Positions 8,560 to 17,074 of a stretch of 64,000 nt of DNA are shown here, piece after piece; within the stretch, counting starts at the first letter, position 1, and every line of letters starts with the position of its first letter. Location of the stretch: NCBI GenBank assembly GCA_019694165.1, contig JAIBCL010000024.1, forward strand, positions 28,131 through 92,130, read 5' to 3'. Position numbers and translations under genes: made by a program. The DNA is from Verrucomicrobiaceae bacterium. Its GTDB lineage: Bacteria > Verrucomicrobiota > Verrucomicrobiia > Verrucomicrobiales > Verrucomicrobiaceae. A model generated the notes under the pieces. That model was not told the origin of the DNA. It ran no database searches and was given only the letters and a program-made list of their open reading frames with translations.

Positions 8560-10005
8560 CTACGGGGCGAGGTGACTCAGGCCGCTGGCTTGTTCGAACG
8601 CGTGGGCGACGCGCAGCATGGTCACTTCGTCAAGCGCCTTGCCGATGATCTGGATGCCGACCGGCAGCTTCTTGCCGCCTTCTTCGGCGAAGCCGCTGGG
8701 CACGCTCATGGCAGGGAGCCCGGCGAGGTTGGCGGGAATGGTGAAAACATCTTCGAGGTATGCCTGGAGCGGATTGTTTTTCAGCTCGCCCATCTTGTGC
8801 GCCGGCGATGGTGCGGTGGGGGAGACGATGACATCCACTTTTTGAAACGCCTCTTCAAAATCGCGGCGGATCAGGGTGCGTGCGCGCTGGGCCTTGAGGT
8901 AGTAGGCGTCATAGTAGCCGGAGCTGAGCACGTAGGTGCCCAGCAGGATGCGGCGCTTCACCTCGGGACCAAACCCTTCGGCGCGGCTGCTGAAGTAGTG
9001 ATCGAGGATGTCGGTGGCGTTCGCCGTGCGGTGGCCGTAGCGCACGCCGTCGAAGCGCGCCAGATTTGCGGACGCCTCGGCGGGCGCGAGGATGTAATAG
9101 GTGGAGACGCCGGCATCGGTGTGCGGCAGGCTGATCTCCTCGACGCGCGCGCCCAGGGATTCGAGCGTCTTGATGGCGGCTCGGACGGCATCGGCGACGG
9201 CGGGGTGGATGCCGGAGATGAAATACTCCTTCGGCAGGCCGATCCGCAACCCCTTGATGTCACGGCCCAGCGCGGCGGCAAAATCCGGCACGGGCTCGTT
9301 TAACGAGGTGGAGTCGAGCGGATCGTGACCGCAGAGATGATTGAGCACGAGCGCGGAGTCCTCCACGGTCTTGGTGAGCGTGCCGATCTGGTCGAGAGAC
9401 GACGCGAAGGCGACGAGGCCGAAGCGCGACACGCGGCCATACGTGGGCTTCACACCGACGACGCCGCAAAGCGCTGCCGGCTGGCGGATCGAGCCGCCGG
9501 TGTCCGAGCCGAGCGCCGCGATCGCGGTGGCGGATGCGACGGACGACGCGCTGCCGCCGCTGGAGCCACCGGGGATGCGGTCGAGGTCCCAAGGATTGCG
9601 GGTGACGCCGAGCGCCGAGTTTTCCGTGCTCGATCCCATGGCGAACTCATCCATGTTCAGGCGGCCGAATGGCAAGGCCCCACCGGCGCGGAGTTGCCTG
9701 ATGGACGTGGCGTCATAGGGCGAGCGGTAGTTCTCGGCGAGGATTTTCGAGCCACACGTACAGGGCTGGCCGGTGACGTTGATGTTGTCTTTGATGGCGA
9801 TGGGGACGCCGCCGAGGGGCAGGGAAGTGTCCGTCTGCTCCGCTTCGGTGACCGCGGCATCGACGTCCCACGAGAGATAGGCCCCTACGGACGGGTTCTT
9901 TGCCTCGATGGCGGCGGCGAGATCGCGGATGATGTCGGCGGGAGAGATTTCGCGCGCGGCGAGGCGGCGGCGGAGGGAGGCGAGGGTTTCGTTGGCGAGG
10001 GACAC
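8560..10005 (-). CDS. gatA: Aspartyl/glutamyl-tRNA amidotransferase subunit A
   Basis: 481 residues, normal GatA length. It is the amidase subunit of GatCAB, which converts mischarged Glu-tRNA(Gln) or Asp-tRNA(Asn) to the amide form. Amidase signature features are visible: the catalytic Lys in GVPIAIKDNINV, the Gly/Ser-rich GGSSGGSASSVA, and TDTGGSIRQPAALCGVVG carrying the cis-Ser and nucleophile Ser. gatC lies upstream on the same strand with a 79-bp AT-rich spacer. gatB is not in the window. Confidence 0.96.
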   Translation of the reverse strand: MSLANETLASLRRRLAAREISPADIIRDLAAAIEAKNPSVGAYLSWDVDAAVTEAEQTDTSLPLGGVPIAIKDNINVTGQPCTCGSKILAENYRSPYDATSIRQLRAGGALPFGRLNMDEFAMGSSTENSALGVTRNPWDLDRIPGGSSGGSASSVASATAIAALGSDTGGSIRQPAALCGVVGVKPTYGRVSRFGLVAFASSLDQIGTLTKTVEDSALVLNHLCGHDPLDSTSLNEPVPDFAAALGRDIKGLRIGLPKEYFISGIHPAVADAVRAAIKTLESLGARVEEISLPHTDAGVSTYYILAPAEASANLARFDGVRYGHRTANATDILDHYFSSRAEGFGPEVKRRILLGTYVLSSGYYDAYYLKAQRARTLIRRDFEEAFQKVDVIVSPTAPSPAHKMGELKNNPLQAYLEDVFTIPANLAGLPAMSVPSGFAEEGGKKLPVGIQIIGKALDEVTMLRVAHAFEQASGLSHLAP

Positions 10006-10084
10006 GAGGGGAAGGTTTCAGAATTCAAATTTCAGATTTCAAATCGAGCGGGACCGAAGGCCGGGTGCTCGACCGTGAGGCGCG

Positions 10085-10372
10085 TCACTCGACGACTTTG
10101 GGGATCTGAAACTGGTGGTGGCTGGACTTCGGGGCGTTGGCGAGGGCCTGATCCTGGGTGAATGACGGGCGCGACTCGTCACGGCGCATGACATTGTGCA
10201 CCGGCATCGCGTGCGCGGTGGGTTCGACAGAGCCGAGGTCGTAGCGGGCGAGCACGTCCATGTAGTCGAGGATCTTGCCGAGCTGCGATTCGTAGAGCGC
10301 GGCTTCATCGGGGGTGAGCTTGAGCCGCGCGAGTGAGGCGGCTTTCTGGATGTCGATGGCGTGGGCGGACAT
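10085..10372 (-). CDS. gatC: Aspartyl/glutamyl-tRNA amidotransferase subunit C
   Basis: 95 residues. GatC stabilises the GatA-GatB complex. The family pattern is clear: AASLARLKLTPDEAALYESQLGKILDYMDVL-like helices (quoted here in parts), then SVEPTAHAMP and an acidic C-terminal region. It lies directly upstream of gatA on the same strand. The ATG at 10372 gives a product of normal length. Confidence 0.92.
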   Translation of the reverse strand: MSAHAIDIQKAASLARLKLTPDEAALYESQLGKILDYMDVLARYDLGSVEPTAHAMPVHNVMRRDESRPSFTQDQALANAPKSSHHQFQIPKVVE

Positions 10373-10457
10373 GGGTGGCTAATGGAGGAGCGGCGGCAGT
10401 TTTGTCAACGGCGGTCGTAGCAAGCGTCGAGTCCGGTACGGGCCGCCGCTGCAAATG

Positions 10458-10495
10458 ACAACGCTCACGGCGCTGGAAGGCACCGTGAGCGTTGT
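10458..10495 (-). terminator. Hairpin downstream of the 10527-10904 gene
   Basis: Perfect 13-bp stem (arms 10458-10470 and 10483-10495) with a 12-base loop, in the gap between the minus-strand gene ending at 10527 and gatC. The minus-strand sequence after the stem has only a short T run, so rho-independent termination is plausible rather than certain. Confidence 0.55.
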
Positions 10496-10526
10496 TCGGG
10501 AGGAGGGGCTTTTGTTGGGGGGAGGA

Positions 10527-10904
10527 TCAGTGGAAGAAGTGCAGGAACTGGTTCAGCCAGCCGGCGATGCCAACGATGCCAATGCCGAACAACCCGAGTT
10601 CACCCATCAGCAGGAGGCGCCGGCGCTTGATCGCGATCTGCTGCTGCAGCGGCAGCTCGCCGACGTGTCGGTTGCGGGGGAGCGGCATGTCGGTGTCGTA
10701 CGGCGGGATCATGTCGATGCGCGCGAGGTGCCGCTGTTTCGCCACGCGTGGAGCGGCGGTGATGAGGCATTCGAGGCGGTGGATTTCCTCGTGAATGTCC
10801 TTCTTTCGATCGGCAAGCCGTGCCTTGCGGTCACGGGTGGATTCGCGGGCGAGGTCGCGCCCGTTGTTTGGGCGGCGTGAGGGCATGCGCTTGTTGGCAG
10901 CCAT
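10527..10904 (-). CDS. Hypothetical small basic protein with C-terminal membrane helix
   Basis: 125 residues. The N-terminal two thirds are very rich in Arg, Lys and Asp and predicted helical (DRKARLADRKKDIHEEIHRL). The C-terminus has one hydrophobic segment (ELGLFGIGIVGIAGWL) that looks like a tail anchor. No domain is recognised. The next gene upstream also combines a coiled coil with a C-terminal membrane anchor, and the two lie 66 bp apart on the same strand, so they may act together. Confidence 0.6.
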   Translation of the reverse strand: MAANKRMPSRRPNNGRDLARESTRDRKARLADRKKDIHEEIHRLECLITAAPRVAKQRHLARIDMIPPYDTDMPLPRNRHVGELPLQQQIAIKRRRLLLMGELGLFGIGIVGIAGWLNQFLHFFH

Positions 10905-10970
10905 ATGCGGGAAGGGGCCGGGGGTTGAGGGGGATGGTGTGACGAAGATGACGAATGGCGGGCGGGCCGG

Positions 10971-11633
10971 TCAGAACATCAGCTTCGCGAGCACGAGGGC
11001 CACGAGGATGGTGCCGATGAGCGGCAGCGTGAAGGCAAGTCCGCGGCGGAACCACGCGCCAGTGTCGTCTTCGACAAAGCTTGAGGCGGCGGTGCCGCGG
11101 GCGTCGTCGATGATGATCGGCGCGCTGTCCCCTGGACGGGCGGCCGCCACCCGGCGGGTGCCTTTCGCGTAGTCGTTGCCAGCGTCTTCCACGGCGGCCA
11201 GCGCATGGTCCAGCTCGGCATCGACCTGTTCGCGATTCCACTTTTCGGGCTGGAGGCTGCGCAGCACGTCGAGATGCCGGGTGAAGGATTCCTTCGTGAT
11301 GGACAGTTCCTCGACGAGCTTTTGCGCATCGTAGAGTTCGCGGTCGAGCGTGGAGACGGAACGCGTGAGCTTGTCCGTGAGGTCGCGTTTGCCGGAGACG
11401 AAGCGTTCCTGCTTCAATCGGAGCACTTCGAGGTGCTGCTTCTGACGCTCGATCTCCTCGGCCTCATGACGGAGGCTGGCGAGGCGCTCCTGGGCTTCCT
11501 TCACCTTCGCATCGACGTTGTCGAGCGATCCTGGGGCACGTCCGTCGAGAAACTCGTCGGCTTGGTCAAACACAAACACATCTTCTTCGTGAGTAGAAGA
11601 CGGAGCGGGGAGCGTGGCTGATCTTCTGGGCAT
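10971..11633 (-). CDS. Tail-anchored coiled-coil protein
   Basis: 220 residues. Residues about 35-135 form a long heptad-like coiled coil (VKEAQERLASLRHEAEEIER, QKQHLEVLRLKQERFVSGKR, and onward). A low-complexity linker follows, then one C-terminal membrane span (LPLIGTILVALVLAKLMF). The topology suggests a cytoplasmic scaffold tethered to the membrane. No family is recognised. It lies directly upstream of another small membrane-anchored protein. Confidence 0.65.
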   Translation of the reverse strand: MPRRSATLPAPSSTHEEDVFVFDQADEFLDGRAPGSLDNVDAKVKEAQERLASLRHEAEEIERQKQHLEVLRLKQERFVSGKRDLTDKLTRSVSTLDRELYDAQKLVEELSITKESFTRHLDVLRSLQPEKWNREQVDAELDHALAAVEDAGNDYAKGTRRVAAARPGDSAPIIIDDARGTAASSFVEDDTGAWFRRGLAFTLPLIGTILVALVLAKLMF

Positions 11634-11674
11634 GGCGGTCGCGAGAGTATTTTTGAATTTTCACGACCTTTATA

Positions 11675-13414
11675 TTACAGGTTTGTTAAATACACCAGCT
11701 TTTTCGTGTTTCTTTTTGCAATTCCATACGGCAACGCTCCAAAAACCATCGACACCAGCGCCAGTCCGCTGAGCGCGGTACATTCCCAGCGCCCCACATT
11801 CACCGGTCTGGCCGGCAGCCCGATTACCTCGGGGCGCAGCTCGGCAAGCGCCGGCACGATGAGCACGCCGATGCCGGTGAGAATGTAGAGAAAGCTCGAT
11901 ATCAAACACAACGTGCCGCCGAAGCCGGACACGATCTTGGCGGGATTCTGCTCGCGGAAGTTCGGCAGCAGCGTGCCGAGCGCGAGCGCCAGCGCCGTGA
12001 GGCCGTAGCTGAGGATCGTCATCGCGGTGACAAAGAAAAGTATCCGGTGCCAGGGCAGCGAGATGGTGATGCTGGAGACGAGGATGAGCGTCGTGGTCAG
12101 CAGCGCCATCACCGAGCCGTTCAGCCGCAGCTTCAGCACGAGCATCCGTTCCATGGGCACCGGCGAGAGGCCGAGAATCCACAGCCGCTGGCCTTCGAGG
12201 CTGAACTGCGGAAAAATGAAGCGCGTGGTCAGAGTCGAGATCGAGAGGCAGCAAACCATCAGGTTAAGGTAGCTGAGCACCACGCTCCAGAGGGGATCCC
12301 CCAGATCGTAGCCGAGCCGGCGCAGGTTCGAGGTGTAGAAAAAGAGCAGCCCGAAAATGAGCGCGCTTTGCCCCCACTGCGCAGGTTCGCGGAGAAAGGT
12401 GCGGATGTCCTTTGACAACATCGCGCACGACGCGCGGTCGAAGCCGAGCAGCCGCATGAAGCGCGGCGCAGCCTCTGCCACCGGCGACTGGCGGAACCAT
12501 GCCGCGGCGGCATCGTTCACCCGCTTGAAGCCCCCCGCCGCCATCATGCGGTTCCACGAAGGATAAAACCAGCGCGCCGCCAGCCAGCCCGTAACCAGCA
12601 GGGATACGAGCGCGTGGCTGAGCAGCACGAGATTGAAGAACAAGGCCCGCTGTGCCATCGGCCGGCCCGAGGCAAGGATCGCCTCGGACACCCACGAACT
12701 CGGCAGCAGCGGATGCGTGCAGATTTGCGTGTGCTTGAGAATCTGGTTCACATTTCCAGCGATGTCCCCGGGTGTGAGCATCAGCTCGGAGGTGAACCAC
12801 ACCTGATACACCACCGGCACGAAAACCGCCGTCGCGAGGATGCCCGCCGGCCACCACCACCAGCGTCGCGCCCAGCGCACGACGGCCAGCAGCAGCCAGG
12901 TGCTCAGATTCGCCGAGATCGTCACGAGGCAGAGCAGCGCCGGCATGTTCGCCAGGTAGAACCACATTCCTGCGTCGAACATCCGGCCGAGCGCGGCGAG
13001 GATGGGCGCGCTTAGGACCACCAGCCCCCAGCTCGCGAGGAGCATTCCCTCGATCGTCTTCCACAGCACAAGGCTGCGCGCCGGGATCGGCAGCGCCACC
13101 TGCCAGCCCGTCTCGCGTTTACGGAACAGGCCCATGCCGGTGATGGTGGCGTTCGAGATCACCAGCATCACGAAGAAGAAAAAGAACAGCAGAAACACCA
13201 GCCGCTCGGTCAGCAGCGGGCCGAGCAGCGGCAGCTTGTGCACGAACTCGATCCCGCGCGCCACCAGCAGATACGACGCCACCGCATACACGCCGAGAAA
13301 GGCGGCAATGGTAACACTCAACAGCCGGTTCTCCCTCATGCCGATGCGCCCCCGGTGCAGCAGCGCCCAGTATTGAGCGCGGGCGAGCAGCAGTGTGGCA
13401 CGGGCGGTGGTCAT
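11675..13414 (-). CDS. Polytopic membrane protein, probable ABC-2-type permease
   Basis: 579 residues with about 12 hydrophobic segments in two halves, for example LVFLLFFFFFVMLVISNATI, VLSYLNLMVCCLSISTLTT and IVSGFGGTLCLISSFLYILT. The arrangement, with a cytoplasmic N-terminus, paired six-helix bundles and LWKTIEGMLLASWG-like helices, resembles large ABC-2 exporter permeases of Verrucomicrobia and Planctomycetes. The ATPase gene usually adjacent is missing here, so the call is tentative. It is separated from its neighbours by intergenic gaps of 41 and 161 bp. Confidence 0.6.
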   Translation of the reverse strand: MTTARATLLLARAQYWALLHRGRIGMRENRLLSVTIAAFLGVYAVASYLLVARGIEFVHKLPLLGPLLTERLVFLLFFFFFVMLVISNATITGMGLFRKRETGWQVALPIPARSLVLWKTIEGMLLASWGLVVLSAPILAALGRMFDAGMWFYLANMPALLCLVTISANLSTWLLLAVVRWARRWWWWPAGILATAVFVPVVYQVWFTSELMLTPGDIAGNVNQILKHTQICTHPLLPSSWVSEAILASGRPMAQRALFFNLVLLSHALVSLLVTGWLAARWFYPSWNRMMAAGGFKRVNDAAAAWFRQSPVAEAAPRFMRLLGFDRASCAMLSKDIRTFLREPAQWGQSALIFGLLFFYTSNLRRLGYDLGDPLWSVVLSYLNLMVCCLSISTLTTRFIFPQFSLEGQRLWILGLSPVPMERMLVLKLRLNGSVMALLTTTLILVSSITISLPWHRILFFVTAMTILSYGLTALALALGTLLPNFREQNPAKIVSGFGGTLCLISSFLYILTGIGVLIVPALAELRPEVIGLPARPVNVGRWECTALSGLALVSMVFGALPYGIAKRNTKKLVYLTNL

Positions 13415-13575
13415 CGGCGGGATGGTTGATGGCTCAGATCGTTCTCTTCCTTCTACGCGAACTCGTCCAGTGAACCACCGTCCCGTTCAAACAGACGTGA
13501 ACAAACGATCCCGCTCGAAACCAGTTGTTCATTCTTCATTTGCGCGTCTCCATTTCCCGCATCCCAAACTCTCCT

Positions 13576-14814
13576 CTACCTTCCCAGTCTTACGGCCACC
13601 AGCTTCTCGCCGTCGCGCACAAAGAGCACGCCGTTTGAATACGCAGGATACGAACGGTGACCGGCCCGCAGGATCTGGGCGGTGGCGATCTGCTCGAATT
13701 TTCCCGGCGACGCCTTTGCGATCCAGAGTTCGCCCTCCTCCGTCACACACAGGAGCTTGTCATGCACCATGAGCAGTGTGCCGCCGGGCACGCGCGGGGA
13801 GTCCCACTTGAGTTTGCCATCGTTGAGGTCGATGCAGCGCAGCGTCTGGCCGCGCTCCTGGCGTCCCGTGAAGCCGTAAAGATGATGGTCGGCGAAGACC
13901 GGCGTGCTGTAGTGGCTCTCGAAGAGGCCGCGCGCGAGCGGAGCGCCCTCGAAGGGGGCGTCCTCCGGCTCCAGTGTCCAAACGCTGCCGCCCACACCGT
14001 ACTCGGCGGACAGAAAGTAGTCGCCTTCGCCGATGGCGATGGGCGTGGCGGCATTCACCGAAGCATCCATATCGGAGCGCAGCCGCGTGTGATGCCGCAC
14101 CGCGCCGGTGGCGGCTTCCAACGACCACAGATCGTTGCGCATCCAGCACAGCAGACGCGGCGTTTTTGGATCACCATAGGCGACGGGTGACGAGTAACCG
14201 GCCTCGTCCTCCACGCTCTGCCACACGACCTCGCCGGACTTCGCATCGAGTGCGACGACACCCGCCGGCTTGCCGCCGCGTTTGCCGCCAGGCGTGATGA
14301 TGACCTTGCCGCCGACCACGAGCGGCGCACACGCGCGGCCGAAAAATCCCTGCGGCGAGCCGGCGTCCGCGCGCGAGTCGTAGCTCCACAGCAGCTTGCC
14401 CGTCTTGAAATCGAGCGCGTACAACATGCCGTCAGCGCCGTGCGCGAATACGAGCCCGCCTGCGACGGCCGGCGTGGCACGCGGACCGTTGTCGAATCCA
14501 AAGCTGTCGCGGTAATCGGTCGGCGCCGAGAATTTCCATCGCTGCGTGCCATCGCTTGCGTCGAGCGCTTCGACGAGCACTTCATCACCACTGCGGTGGA
14601 AGATGACGACCTTGCCATCTGCCACGGTGGGCCCGGCGAATCCGGAGCCGATTTTTTTTTGCCAAAGCGTCTTCGGCTCTGCATCGGGTTTGTCCGGCAG
14701 CGCCGCCTCGCTCTCGGCGGCCAGTCCATTGCGCGTGGGGCCGAGGAATTGCGGCCAGTCGGCGGCAGGTGACAACGACGTGAGTGCGAGCAGGAGCGCG
14801 AGCGGTTTCAACAT
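13576..14814 (-). CDS. Secreted PQQ-binding-like beta-propeller protein
   Basis: 412 residues from the ATG at 14814; the longer frame upstream lacks family features. A signal peptide (MLKPLALLLALTSLSPAA) is followed by WPQFLGPTRNG, typical of the PVC outer-membrane/secreted PQQ-like repeat proteins. Several propeller blades are seen (GLVFAHGADGMLYALDFKTG, KLLWSYDSR, GVVALDAKSGEVVWQ). The function is unknown; these often act as scaffolds like BamB rather than as quinoproteins. It is divergently transcribed from the conjugation cluster, sharing the 14815-14967 intergenic region. Confidence 0.83.
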   Translation of the reverse strand: MLKPLALLLALTSLSPAADWPQFLGPTRNGLAAESEAALPDKPDAEPKTLWQKKIGSGFAGPTVADGKVVIFHRSGDEVLVEALDASDGTQRWKFSAPTDYRDSFGFDNGPRATPAVAGGLVFAHGADGMLYALDFKTGKLLWSYDSRADAGSPQGFFGRACAPLVVGGKVIITPGGKRGGKPAGVVALDAKSGEVVWQSVEDEAGYSSPVAYGDPKTPRLLCWMRNDLWSLEAATGAVRHHTRLRSDMDASVNAATPIAIGEGDYFLSAEYGVGGSVWTLEPEDAPFEGAPLARGLFESHYSTPVFADHHLYGFTGRQERGQTLRCIDLNDGKLKWDSPRVPGGTLLMVHDKLLCVTEEGELWIAKASPGKFEQIATAQILRAGHRSYPAYSNGVLFVRDGEKLVAVRLGR

Positions 14815-14967
14815 GCGCCGAGGTTGGTGCCGGCGGCGCGGGCGGTCAAGCACGCCGCGGGTCCGCACGCTCACGCGGATGCAGTTTGCGAAAAATGGTG
14901 ATCGAGACCCTTCAATCGCGGGATTCGCGGGGGGACGTGTTTGAATTTGGAAAATCGAAATCCGGTC

Positions 14968-15480
14968 ATGCCTCACATCTTCACACCCGACACTTCAGTT
15001 ACGCCGACCGCCTGGAAAATGATCCGGCCGTTGCGCGGCGAAATTTTCACCCTGCCTCGGGACGTCCTCATCCGCAGGCCGGGCGGCGATGCCGCGCGGC
15101 TCGGCGGCGCGAGCTGGTATCTGCTGAGTCCCGCCGGCGCGAACGTGCGTGTGAACGGCGAGTCTGTGTTCCTCGGCTCGCGCGCCGTCCATCATCGCGA
15201 CGAGATTCTCATCGAGGGGGAGCGATTCTTCTTCTCCACCGAGAAGCTTGCCGCCATCGAGCCTTTGCCGGACATGGGCCACACGGTGCACTGCGCGCGC
15301 TGCAAGCAGGCGGCCCCGGCCGGCGGGCCCGCCGTGTGCTGCCCGGGCTGCGGGGCGTGGTTTCATCAGAACGGTGAGTACGATTGCTGGACCTATGACG
15401 AGAAGTGCTCGCTGTGCGGATTCTCCACCGCGCTCGGCGGCGGCTACCAGTGGACCCCGGACCTGGAGGGCTGGTCATGA
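14968..15480 (+). CDS. RING-like zinc-finger protein with FHA-like N-terminus, putative E3
   Basis: 170 residues from the ATG at 14968; a TTG at 14941 is an alternative start. The N-terminal half looks like a small FHA/beta-sandwich domain (RVNGESVFLGSRAVHHRDEI). The C-terminal half has a RING-type cysteine/histidine layout: CARC, then CCPGCGAWFH, then CW and CSLCG, the pattern of prokaryotic RING fingers that partner E1/E2 enzymes. It opens the plus-strand array and overlaps the E1 gene by 4 bp. By context it is the best candidate ubiquitin-ligase-like factor that brings E2 and substrate together. Zinc binding and E3 activity are inferred from motif and neighbourhood. Confidence 0.8.
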   Translation: MPHIFTPDTSVTPTAWKMIRPLRGEIFTLPRDVLIRRPGGDAARLGGASWYLLSPAGANVRVNGESVFLGSRAVHHRDEILIEGERFFFSTEKLAAIEPLPDMGHTVHCARCKQAAPAGGPAVCCPGCGAWFHQNGEYDCWTYDEKCSLCGFSTALGGGYQWTPDLEGWS

Positions 15481-16556
15481 AGCGGGCGCTCATCATCGGC
15501 CTGGGCAACATCGGCGCGGCTCTCGTGCGACTCGTGGCTCCTCTGCTGCGCGGGGACGGTGACGCGCGCGCCGAGATCGTGCTCGTGGATCACGACACCT
15601 ATGATCCGGGGAATCTCGCCTCGCAGCTCATCGACCGCGACGACGTGGGCCGGAACAAGGCCGTGGCTCAGGCGCGAAGACTGCGCGGCGCACATCCAAA
15701 ATTGAAGGTCGGGACGTTCCCCTCGCGCCTTGAAGCCGTGCCGCTCGGTGTGTTCGCGTCGAGCGACGTCGTCTTCACATGCCTCGACTCCAAAGCCGCA
15801 CGTGTGGCCGCGAACGAGCGCGTCTGGCGCTCCGGTGTGAAATTGTGGATCGACACCGGCGTGTCCGCCGACGGGCGCCTTGCGCGGGTGACCGTGTACC
15901 GGCCCGGCGACGATGCGCCGTGCCACGAGTGTGGCTGGGGCCCGGCCGACTATGCCGCGCTCGATGTGAATCATCCGTGCGGCAGCCTGGCTGCGCCCTC
16001 GACCGGCGCGCCGGCGGCGCTCGGTTGTCTGGCGGCATCGCTCGCGGCGCTGGAGTTTGAAACGGATCTCCGCGATGGCCCGGCGGCGGCGAGCAAGGAG
16101 ATCATCGTCAGCGCGGCCGCGCACACGCATTGGGTGGCCGTGCTGCGGCGTGATGCGAAGTGCCGCTTCGATCATCGCACGCTCGCCGCCGAGGCGGCGG
16201 GCGTGAACGTCCGCGATGTGACGCTCGGCGATTTGTGGAGCCGCTTCGGCGCGGGCGATGCGGCGCTCCGCGTGGAGGGAGGGCGCTGGCTCACATCACT
16301 GGTGTGCGGCTCGTGCCGTGCCGTGCAGCCCGCGCTCGCCGTGCGGGGCAGGGGACTGGTGGAGACGACCTTCTGCACCGCGTGCGGCTCGGGCCGGCTG
16401 GTGCCTTCAGGCTTCCATCAGCGCGATGCCATCTCGCGCGCCGAGGTGAGCGCCGTGCAGCTCGACCTGCAGCTCAGCCGCCTTGGCATCCGCCCGCGCG
16501 AGATCGTCTCCTTCATCCGCCCCGACCTCACCACCCGCAGCCTGCTCCTCTCATGA
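15477..16556 (+). CDS. E1-like (ThiF/MoeB superfamily) Ubl-activating enzyme
   Basis: 359 residues from the ATG at 15477 (ATGA overlap with the preceding gene). The Rossmann start IIGLGNIGAALV shows the nucleotide loop GxGxxG at residues 8-13. VDHDTYDPGNLASQLI and GRNKA match the ATP/Mg site of E1 enzymes. CHEC at about residue 149, then HPCGS and a Gly/Ala-rich GAPAALGCLAASLAALEF segment, match the ThiF crossover region with candidate catalytic Cys. A second zinc ribbon, CxxC at 277/280 and 300/303, is in the C-terminal part. It should adenylate the Ubl C-terminus, form a thioester and pass it to the E2 encoded next (4-bp overlap). Confidence 0.9.
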   Translation: MKRALIIGLGNIGAALVRLVAPLLRGDGDARAEIVLVDHDTYDPGNLASQLIDRDDVGRNKAVAQARRLRGAHPKLKVGTFPSRLEAVPLGVFASSDVVFTCLDSKAARVAANERVWRSGVKLWIDTGVSADGRLARVTVYRPGDDAPCHECGWGPADYAALDVNHPCGSLAAPSTGAPAALGCLAASLAALEFETDLRDGPAAASKEIIVSAAAHTHWVAVLRRDAKCRFDHRTLAAEAAGVNVRDVTLGDLWSRFGAGDAALRVEGGRWLTSLVCGSCRAVQPALAVRGRGLVETTFCTACGSGRLVPSGFHQRDAISRAEVSAVQLDLQLSRLGIRPREIVSFIRPDLTTRSLLLS

Positions 16557-17074
16557 AACCTGACCCGATCCTCCGCGGCTTTCTCGAAGCCCAGTTCGCT
16601 TCCGCGCGCCAGCTCGCGGAGCAGAGTGACATCATCGACATCATGCCGCTGCCGCCGTTTCCGCCGGAGCGCTACCTGCTGCACTTCAAATGCGGCTGCC
16701 TCCGCGGTGCCAGCGCCGCGGACTTGCGCGCAGGGGATCACGTCACCGTCGGCATCGCGTTTCCTCCGGACTATCTGCGGCGCATCGACGCGGGCGAGGT
16801 CGTGACGTTGATGGACCCGCCCGATCTCTGGCATCCAAATGTGCGCGCGCCGTTCATCTGCGTGGGCGATCTGTCGCCGGGCACCACTCTGACCGATCTG
16901 GCGCATCAGATTTATGAGATCGTCACCTTCCAAAAGCGGAACACGATCCATGGCCTGAACCACCTCGCCATCGAGTGGGCACGTGGGAATCAAGACCGCC
17001 TGCCGGTCGATCCGCGCCCTCTGCGCCGTCCGGTGCGCTCGCCGAAAATCGACAACATGGAGGTGCAGCCATGA
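16553..17074 (+). CDS. E2-like ubiquitin-conjugating enzyme
   Basis: 173 residues. A UBC-fold signature is clear: strands around YLLHFKCGCLRG and HVTVGIAFPPDYL, the pre-catalytic WHPN (His94-Pro95-Asn96), then the probable thioester Cys103 in FICVGDLSPG, seven residues after Asn96. The following LTDLAHQIYEIVTF is the helix after the active site. In eukaryotic E2s HPN precedes the catalytic Cys by eight residues, so the match is close. The ATGA overlap with E1 and with the next gene implies coupled translation. It likely receives the Ubl from E1 and transfers it to targets, possibly with the RING-like protein. Confidence 0.9.
   Translation: MKPDPILRGFLEAQFASARQLAEQSDIIDIMPLPPFPPERYLLHFKCGCLRGASAADLRAGDHVTVGIAFPPDYLRRIDAGEVVTLMDPPDLWHPNVRAPFICVGDLSPGTTLTDLAHQIYEIVTFQKRNTIHGLNHLAIEWARGNQDRLPVDPRPLRRPVRSPKIDNMEVQP

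Noticed and set aside
10006..10084. AT-rich spacer between gatC and gatA as a regulatory element
   Set aside because: It has AT-rich imperfect repeats only; no hairpin, T-box or riboswitch pattern was seen.
14815..14967. Defined promoter for the tagging array
   Set aside because: The divergent intergenic region is present, but no convincing -35/-10 or sigma-54 elements were found.
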